From: Glycine soja
Taxonomy: Eukaryota > Streptophyta > Magnoliopsida > Fabales > Fabaceae
Length of the DNA stretch: 64,000 bases
Assembly (NCBI RefSeq): GCF_004193775.1
Contig: NC_041005.1
Location: 17,207,865 to 17,271,864, forward strand
Direction of reading: 5' to 3'
Below, piece by piece: positions 58,924 to 64,000 of this stretch; positions within the stretch are counted from its first letter, which is position 1, and each line of letters starts with the position of its first letter. Both the position numbers and the translations under genes were made by a program. The notes beneath the pieces were generated by a model. The model was not told where the DNA came from. It did no database searches and worked only from the letters and a program-made list of their open reading frames with translations.

Positions 58924-60392
58924 ATTTTCATGAAGATATTCCAGTTAGTGCTGCCAATGGTATATATGTCCATCTTTTGTAGTTATAATGCCATAAAACA
59001 GTTTATCTAGTGTATATTGTTAACATTTAAATAGGTAAACCTAAGATTGAGGTGAACAATGGCATCAAACCTAATGCAAATGAAGCTAAATAGAAGAAGA
59101 TAGCAAATGGTGAAGATGAAGATTCCTCTGAATCTGAATCTGATGATGATTCAAGTGAAGATCAGGTATTTATACAACAACCACAAGCGACTTTTATGAT
59201 GGACTGTTGATGATGTTGACTCTTGCATAATTTGTTTGGTGGTATATAATTTTTTTAAGCTGATGTTAGTGAAATGAAATGGTTTGAAGATTTCAAGTCC
59301 AAAATAATATTCATTGGCCACAAAAAGATAGAATAATAAGTGTAGTTTGTAACTAAATGCATGGCATTGTCATTGGTAAATATATGAGAGATAGTAGATT
59401 GTTATGTAGGAGGAGGGAGACGATGAATCTGATGAGGAGACACCCAAGAAGGTAAGGAAGGACTATAAGGTGTTTCATTTTTGTGGTTTGATTTGAATTT
59501 AACCTTCCCTTTTTTTGTCATATAGATTGAAGCAAGCAATAACACGGGTATTGACTCTTCTAAGAAAACACTTGTTTCTGTGAAGAAGACAAAATTTGTT
59601 ACTCCTCAGAAGACTAGTTAGTTGGTAATGTTTTTTTTTCTCCCAAACTCTTTCTTGTGTGACATTTATTTTTGTAAATCATGTATTATATTTTTTACTC
59701 CAAGCTTTATTTGTTTTATACTCATTTTGGATGTGCTAAATTGGATACTTTAAGATGTGAATATTGTAATTTACATGTGAGGTTTTTCGTGTTGTTATCA
59801 AGTTGTCATGGGTTGTTGCTTGGGCCTTCCATGATTATTTACTCATCACACTAAGTATTTTCTTGGAACAATCACTATTCTATTCACAGGGGAAGCCCCA
59901 ATCACTTATGCATTAAATTGTGCTACCCATGATTTTTTTTGTGTTATCCCATGATTTTCAAACTAAATGTTTTTTTTCCTTTTAGTTTCTGAACTAGTGC
60001 CCTTAGGGAACTGGTTAGTAAGACCCATAAATAGTGTCACCTTTTAGAATAGTTAGTTAAAGATGTAGTATATTGATGATAATTAATGCTCTGTTCAGAT
60101 AGCAAGAATGTTGGCTATGTTGCAACTCCTCACCCTTCCAAGCAGACTGGTAAACCAACTCTGCTAATAACAAGCAGCAGACTCCGAAGTCAGGAGATTA
60201 CAGCTGCAACCCTTACAACAGGTGATTGGAGATGTCTTTTTATATTGATTTGTCTCCTCCTTTTCCTTATTTTCCTTTTTCTTAGCAATCAGGCACATCA
60301 ATTCACACATAATTTTTATATTGGCTTGCATGTCATTTAAGACAGCAGATGCCTTAAGTTCTCATAACAATGTCAAGCACAGCGCTAACTGA
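58924..60392 (+). pseudogene. HD2-type (plant-specific, nucleolar) histone deacetylase, 3' half, broken
   Basis: Exons: 58924-58959 (HEDIPVSAANG), 59035-59165 (KPKIEVNNGIKPNANEAK, stop, KKIANGEDEDSSESESDDDS), 59410-59451 (EEGDDESDEETPKK), 59526-59616 (TLVSVKKTKFVTPQKT), 60099-60221 (SKNVGYVATPHPSKQTGK, then after a lost base KQQTPKSGDYSCNPYNR) and 60332-60392 (SFKTADALSSHNNVKHSAN, stop). This is the acidic tail, basic region and C2H2 zinc finger of HDT/HD2 proteins, which act on nucleolar chromatin. Lesions: TAG at 59091-59093, the junction base at 59616 is A, a one-base loss in GGTAAACC near 60154, the second zinc-finger Cys is Tyr, and the last acceptor is AT instead of AG (60330-60331). 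The N-terminal catalytic MEFWG half is not in the window. Introns are kept, so this is not a processed copy. Confidence 0.85.
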
Positions 60393-60425
60393 ATGCTTGC
60401 TTTTTGGCCGAGCAGTGGCCATGAG

Positions 60426-60810
60426 TGTTGGACATTTTAGTGTAATTGATCTCTTTATTATGTTAAAATAAGAGTGCACGCTTGTTTTAATGTAATAACG
60501 AGATGTTCGGTTTAGGCAAATTTTGGAAGTTACATGGAAGTTACTAAAACTTCCATCAACGGTTGGAAGTTACATGGAAGTTACTAAAACTTCCATCAAC
60601 GACAGTTTAAAAAAAAAAAAAAAACTTCCATCAACTGCCAAAAACCACTTGTTCTTTGATCATAAATAATCATTCTGGTTCAGAAAGCATAACGGGTGAC
60701 AAAATATACAAGACCAAAACAAAACTCTTGAATTATAATCTTCTGATTTTATCCGATTGAACAATTTTGGTTGAACCCCGAAATTTGATTCAATCTGAAA
60801 GTGTTATACA
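60426..60810 (+). repeat. 5' LTR of Copia-B (right limit approximate)
   Basis: About 385 bp if it ends at GTTATACA. No convincing primer-binding site follows directly; CAGTATCATCTCG at about 60829 is a weak candidate, in which case the LTR would be about 20 bp longer. It contains two tandem ~37-bp units with the hairpin GGAAGTTACTAAAACTTCC. Confidence 0.7.
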
Positions 60811-60884
60811 CGACTTCAGATTTATCCAGTATCATCTCGATTTTCAAATTAACCAACAAAAGATTGAATCAAATTTTTTTCGAG

Positions 60885-62959
60885 ATGACGAACGATAGTT
60901 CGAAGATGACAAGCAAGTTTACGAAGTTGGACAAGTTTGAAGGGCAGGATTTCAGAAGATGGCAGAAGAAGATGCACTTTCTCTTGACAACATTGAAGGT
61001 GGTGTATGTGTTGAGTACACCGATGCCGGTGTTTATGGAAGACGAAACTCTGGATCAAACAAGGAAGTGTTCAAAATGGGAGAACGACGATTACATTTGT
61101 CGTGGACACATTTTGAACGGTATGTCTGACTCTCTCTTTGATATTTATCAAAATGTTGAGTCTGCTAAGGAATTATAGGACTCTCTTGAATCCAAGTATA
61201 TGGCAGAAGATGCCTCAAGTAACAAATTCTTAGTTAGTAATTTCTTTAATTACAAAATGATTGATTCGAGGCCTGTTATGGAACAATATAATGAACTGCT
61301 GCGGATTTTGGGTCAGTTTACTCAACATGATTTGAAAATGGATGAATCCATTGCAGTTTCATCTATAATTGATAAAATGCCTTCTTCTTGGAAAGACTTC
61401 AAGCATACCTTGAAACATAAGAAGGAAGAGTTGACTCTGGTTCAACTCGGTAGTCATTTCATGATTGAGGAGTCGCTGAGGGCTCAGGAAATTGACAAAG
61501 TCAATGATAAAAACGTAGCAGGATCCTCTTCCGTTAATATGGTAGAGGAAAGTGGAACAATTAAGCAAAATTACAATGCTAAAGTTAACAAACGAAAATT
61601 TCAAGGAAATAAGAACAAAGGTCCAAACAAACAGACAAAATTGTCATGTTGGAAGTGTGGGAAACCTGGTCATTTAAAGAGGGATTGCCGGGTGTTCAAA
61701 GGAAAGAACAAGGCTGGTCCAATTGGGTCTAATGATCCTGAAAAGCAACAAGGTTAGATTGTAGTGAATAATTTTAATTCGAATACGAATTCAAATTATG
61801 TATCACTAATATCTGATGCATTCTATGTGCAGGATGATGACGTTGCTTGGTGGTTTGATTCGGGAGCAACAAGCCATGTGTGCAAAGATTGTCGTTGGTT
61901 CAAGGAATTTAGACCAATCGATGATGGCTCTATTGTGAAGATGGGCAATGTTGCAACTGAACCAATCCTAGGATTAGGTTGTGTGAATTTAGTTTTTACT
62001 TCCGAAAAAAGTTTGTATTTGGATAATGTCTTATTTGTACCTGAATTCGTAAGAACTTATTGTCTGGTATGGTTTTAAATAATTGTGGTTTCAAGCAAGT
62101 ACTTGAAAGTGACAAGTACATCTTGTCAAGACATGGTTCGTTTGTTGGATTTGGTTATCGTTGTAATGAAATGTTTAAATTAAACATTGATGTTCCTTTT
62201 GTTCATGAATCTGTTTGTATGGCCTCGTGTAGTTCTATAACTAATATGACAAAATAAGAAATTTGGCATGCTAGATTAGGACATGTTCATTACAAAAGAT
62301 TAAAAGATATGTCAAAAACAAGTATGATTCCTCCTTTTGATATGAACATTGAAAAATGCAAAACTTGCATGTTGACCAAGATCACTAGGAAACCTTTTAA
62401 GGATGTTAAAAGTGAGACTAAAGTCTTAGACCTTATTCATAGTGATTTGTGTTTGCATGCTACTCCATCATTAGGTCATAAAAAATATCTTGTTACTTTT
62501 ATTGATGATGCATCAAGGTATTGTTATGTATATTTATTAAATACAAAAGATGAAGCTCTTGATAAATTTAAAATTTATAAGAAAGAGGTAGAACTTCATC
62601 AAAATGGGCTAATCAAAACTCTTCGTACGGATAGGGGAGGTGAGTATTATGATCCGGTTTATTTTCAATCTACTGGAATAATACATCAAACTACAGCTCC
62701 CTATACACCACAACAGAATGGTGTAACCGAAAGGAAGAATAGAACCTTGAAAGAAATGGTGAATTCCATGTTATCCTATTCGGGTTTAAGTGAAGGATTT
62801 TGGGGTGAGGCTATGTTGACAACCTGTTACTTGTTGAACCGAATTCCTAACAAAAGGAATAAGGTTACCCCATATGAACTTTGGCTAAGGCATATAGTCA
62901 AGTGTATAATGGGAAGTCTAGACACTTGGGTGTTAGACACAACATGGTTCGGGAGTTAA
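60885..62959 (+). pseudogene. Copia-B gag, protease and integrase, decayed
   Basis: The ATG at 60885 opens MTNDSSKMTSKFTKLDKFEG. Stops lie at 61176-61178 (TAG) and 61755-61757 (TAG), a one-base loss near 62047 shifts the frame, and another stop is at 62255-62257. Domains: UBN2-type gag, zinc knuckle CWKCGKPGHLKRDC (intact), protease WWFDSGATSHVC (active DSG kept), pre-integrase HARLGHVHYKRLKDMS, and integrase core with IHSDLCLHATPS, LRTDRGGEYYDPVY and PYTPQQNGVTERKNR (D, D and E present). Homology stops at TPYELW (about 62886). Confidence 0.9.
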
Positions 62960-63087
62960 TCATGCATGGTGTGATATCAGTGGAGTTTGTGAGAACTCAG
63001 CATAATTTGGCCGATCATTTAACCAAAGGGTTAAGTAGAGATCTCGTGAAAAGGTCGGCTGTGGGATTAGGATTAAAGTCCATCTGA
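62886..63087 (+). pseudogene. Copia-B RNase H C-terminal tail
   Basis: Directly after the deletion joint, in another frame: AYSQVYNGKSRHLGVRHNMV, ELIMHGVISVEFVRTQHNLA, DHLTKGLSRDLV. This is the end of a Copia RNase H. Confidence 0.88.
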
Positions 63088-63616
63088 AATCTCTTATGTT
63101 AAGATACCCAATTCCCATCTAATATGACATTAGGTGCTGAATTCAATGTGGAAAGCTTAACATGTAGAGATTGGAACACATCATCGAAAGTATCCCAAAA
63201 GGAATGTGTTCGGTTTTGTAAGTTAAGGAGGTTGAAGTATAACTTCTCAATGGTTCTTTTGAAAAATTGCATTTGCAGGTGCAAGAAAGAAAAGGACTAC
63301 CTATATAAGCATGAAGTTTTAGCCGCTTCAAGAAGCTGGGACTTGGCTTTGATATGCTTATGAAGGATAGGGACACAGGCTAGTAAACTAGTGTCGAGCA
63401 AGAGTAATGTTATAAACTATTGTGCAGATTATCTTCATGTATTCATTATGAATAGAAAGGGTTCAATCCTTAGTGACACCCTGATATTCGAATATTTGAA
63501 ACGTATAATTTGCTAAGATGAAATTCAATCGTCACGATATTTCATCTATGCAGTAGTTTGTGGTATGTTATGACTTTGGTGATTTGATCGGTAATTACAT
63601 TAAAATGGGGGAGGTT
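63088..63616 (+). other. Copia-B 3' untranslated region and polypurine tract
   Basis: About 530 bp with no domain, closing in AAAATGGGGGAGG beside the 3' LTR. Confidence 0.7.
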
Positions 63617-64000
63617 TGTTGGACATTTTAGTGTAATTGATCTCTTTATTATGTTAAAATAAGAGTGCACGCTTGTTTTAATGTAATAACGAGATGTTCG
63701 ATTTAGGCAAATTTTGGAAGTTACATGGAAGTTACTAAAACTTCCATCAATGGTTGGAAGTTACATGGAAGTTACTAAAACTTCCATCAACGACAGTTTT
63801 TTTAAAAAAAAAAAACTTCCATCAACTGCCAAAAACCACTTGTTCTTTGATCATAAATAATCATTCTGGTTCAGAAAGCATAACGGGTGACAAAATATAC
63901 AAGACCAAAACAAAACTCTTGAATTATAATCTTCTGATTTTATCCGATTGAACAATTTTGGTTGAACCCCGAAATTTGATTCAATCTGAAAGTGTTATAT
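63617..64000 (+). repeat. 3' LTR of Copia-B, cut by the window end
   Basis: Matches the 5' LTR from its first base, with only a few differences and a shorter A-run. Confidence 0.9.

Larger units (their letters stand above)
60426..64000 (+). mobile_element. Ty1/Copia retrotransposon (Copia-B) with large internal deletion; 3' LTR runs off the window
   Basis: The 5' LTR starts TGTTGGACATT at 60426 and the matching 3' LTR at 63617. The two agree closely up to the window edge (64000 corresponds to about 60809). The PPT AAAATGGGGGAGG precedes the 3' LTR. Gag, zinc knuckle, protease, pre-integrase and integrase are readable, but the C-terminal integrase, the whole RT and most of RNase H are missing. 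It is non-autonomous. The TSD cannot be tested, since the right end is outside the window. It begins only 34 bp after the HD2 relic stop codon. Confidence 0.9.

Overview
The window is plant nuclear DNA from a legume, most probably soybean (Glycine) or a close relative. The signs are high A+T content, intron-containing genes with GT-AG boundaries, a CACTA transposon of the Tgm type with TAACATCGG-like subterminal hairpins, and dense nested LTR retrotransposons of plant Copia, Athila-type and CRM-type lineages. No tRNA, rRNA, bacterial or organellar genes were seen. The TE density and a centromeric-type (CRM) element suggest a pericentromeric or otherwise recombination-poor region; that is inference.

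Layout. 0.5-3.4 kb: a two-exon RTM2-like (Hsp20 domain plus C-terminal membrane anchor) gene on the minus strand. 6.3-13.2 kb: a complete but dead Copia element (TSD ACTTT) carrying a nested 3.1 kb solo LTR. 14.0-20.1 kb: a relic F-box-associated-domain gene split by a 5.7 kb CACTA element (TSD AAT). The CACTA element holds fragments of an Ulp1-like protease gene and of the host chaperonin gene CCT7. 20.4-22.8 kb: an antisense Ty3/Gypsy remnant with a piece of another CACTA-like element. 22.8-27.8 kb: AT-rich DNA with a possible LTR relic. 27.9-30.0 kb: a second, truncated RTM2-like gene; this block is a duplicate of the 0.5-3.4 kb block, including the promoter. 31.4-44.2 kb: an antisense LINE split by a young 10.3 kb Athila-type Gypsy element (TSD ATTTC). 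44.25-46.0 kb: LTR-like repeat. 46.0-54.4 kb: a CRM-clade Gypsy element whose polyprotein runs into its 3' LTR. 55.8-58.8 kb: a solo LTR (TSD ACATA) holding a second solo LTR of similar type in the opposite direction (TSD TGAAG). 58.9-60.4 kb: the 3' half of an HD2-type histone deacetylase pseudogene. 60.4-64.0 kb: an internally deleted Copia element whose 3' LTR runs off the window.

Only the first RTM2-like gene looks intact; the second could be expressed as a short protein lacking the membrane anchor. Every other coding region is transposon-derived or a broken host-gene fragment. I did not find a convincing new molecular system. The items most worth following up are the CACTA element with its captured CCT7 segment, the duplicated and diverged RTM2-like pair, the CRM element with pol/LTR overlap, and a 12-bp palindrome (GTAATCGATTAC and variants) clustered in three separate LTR-like sequences.
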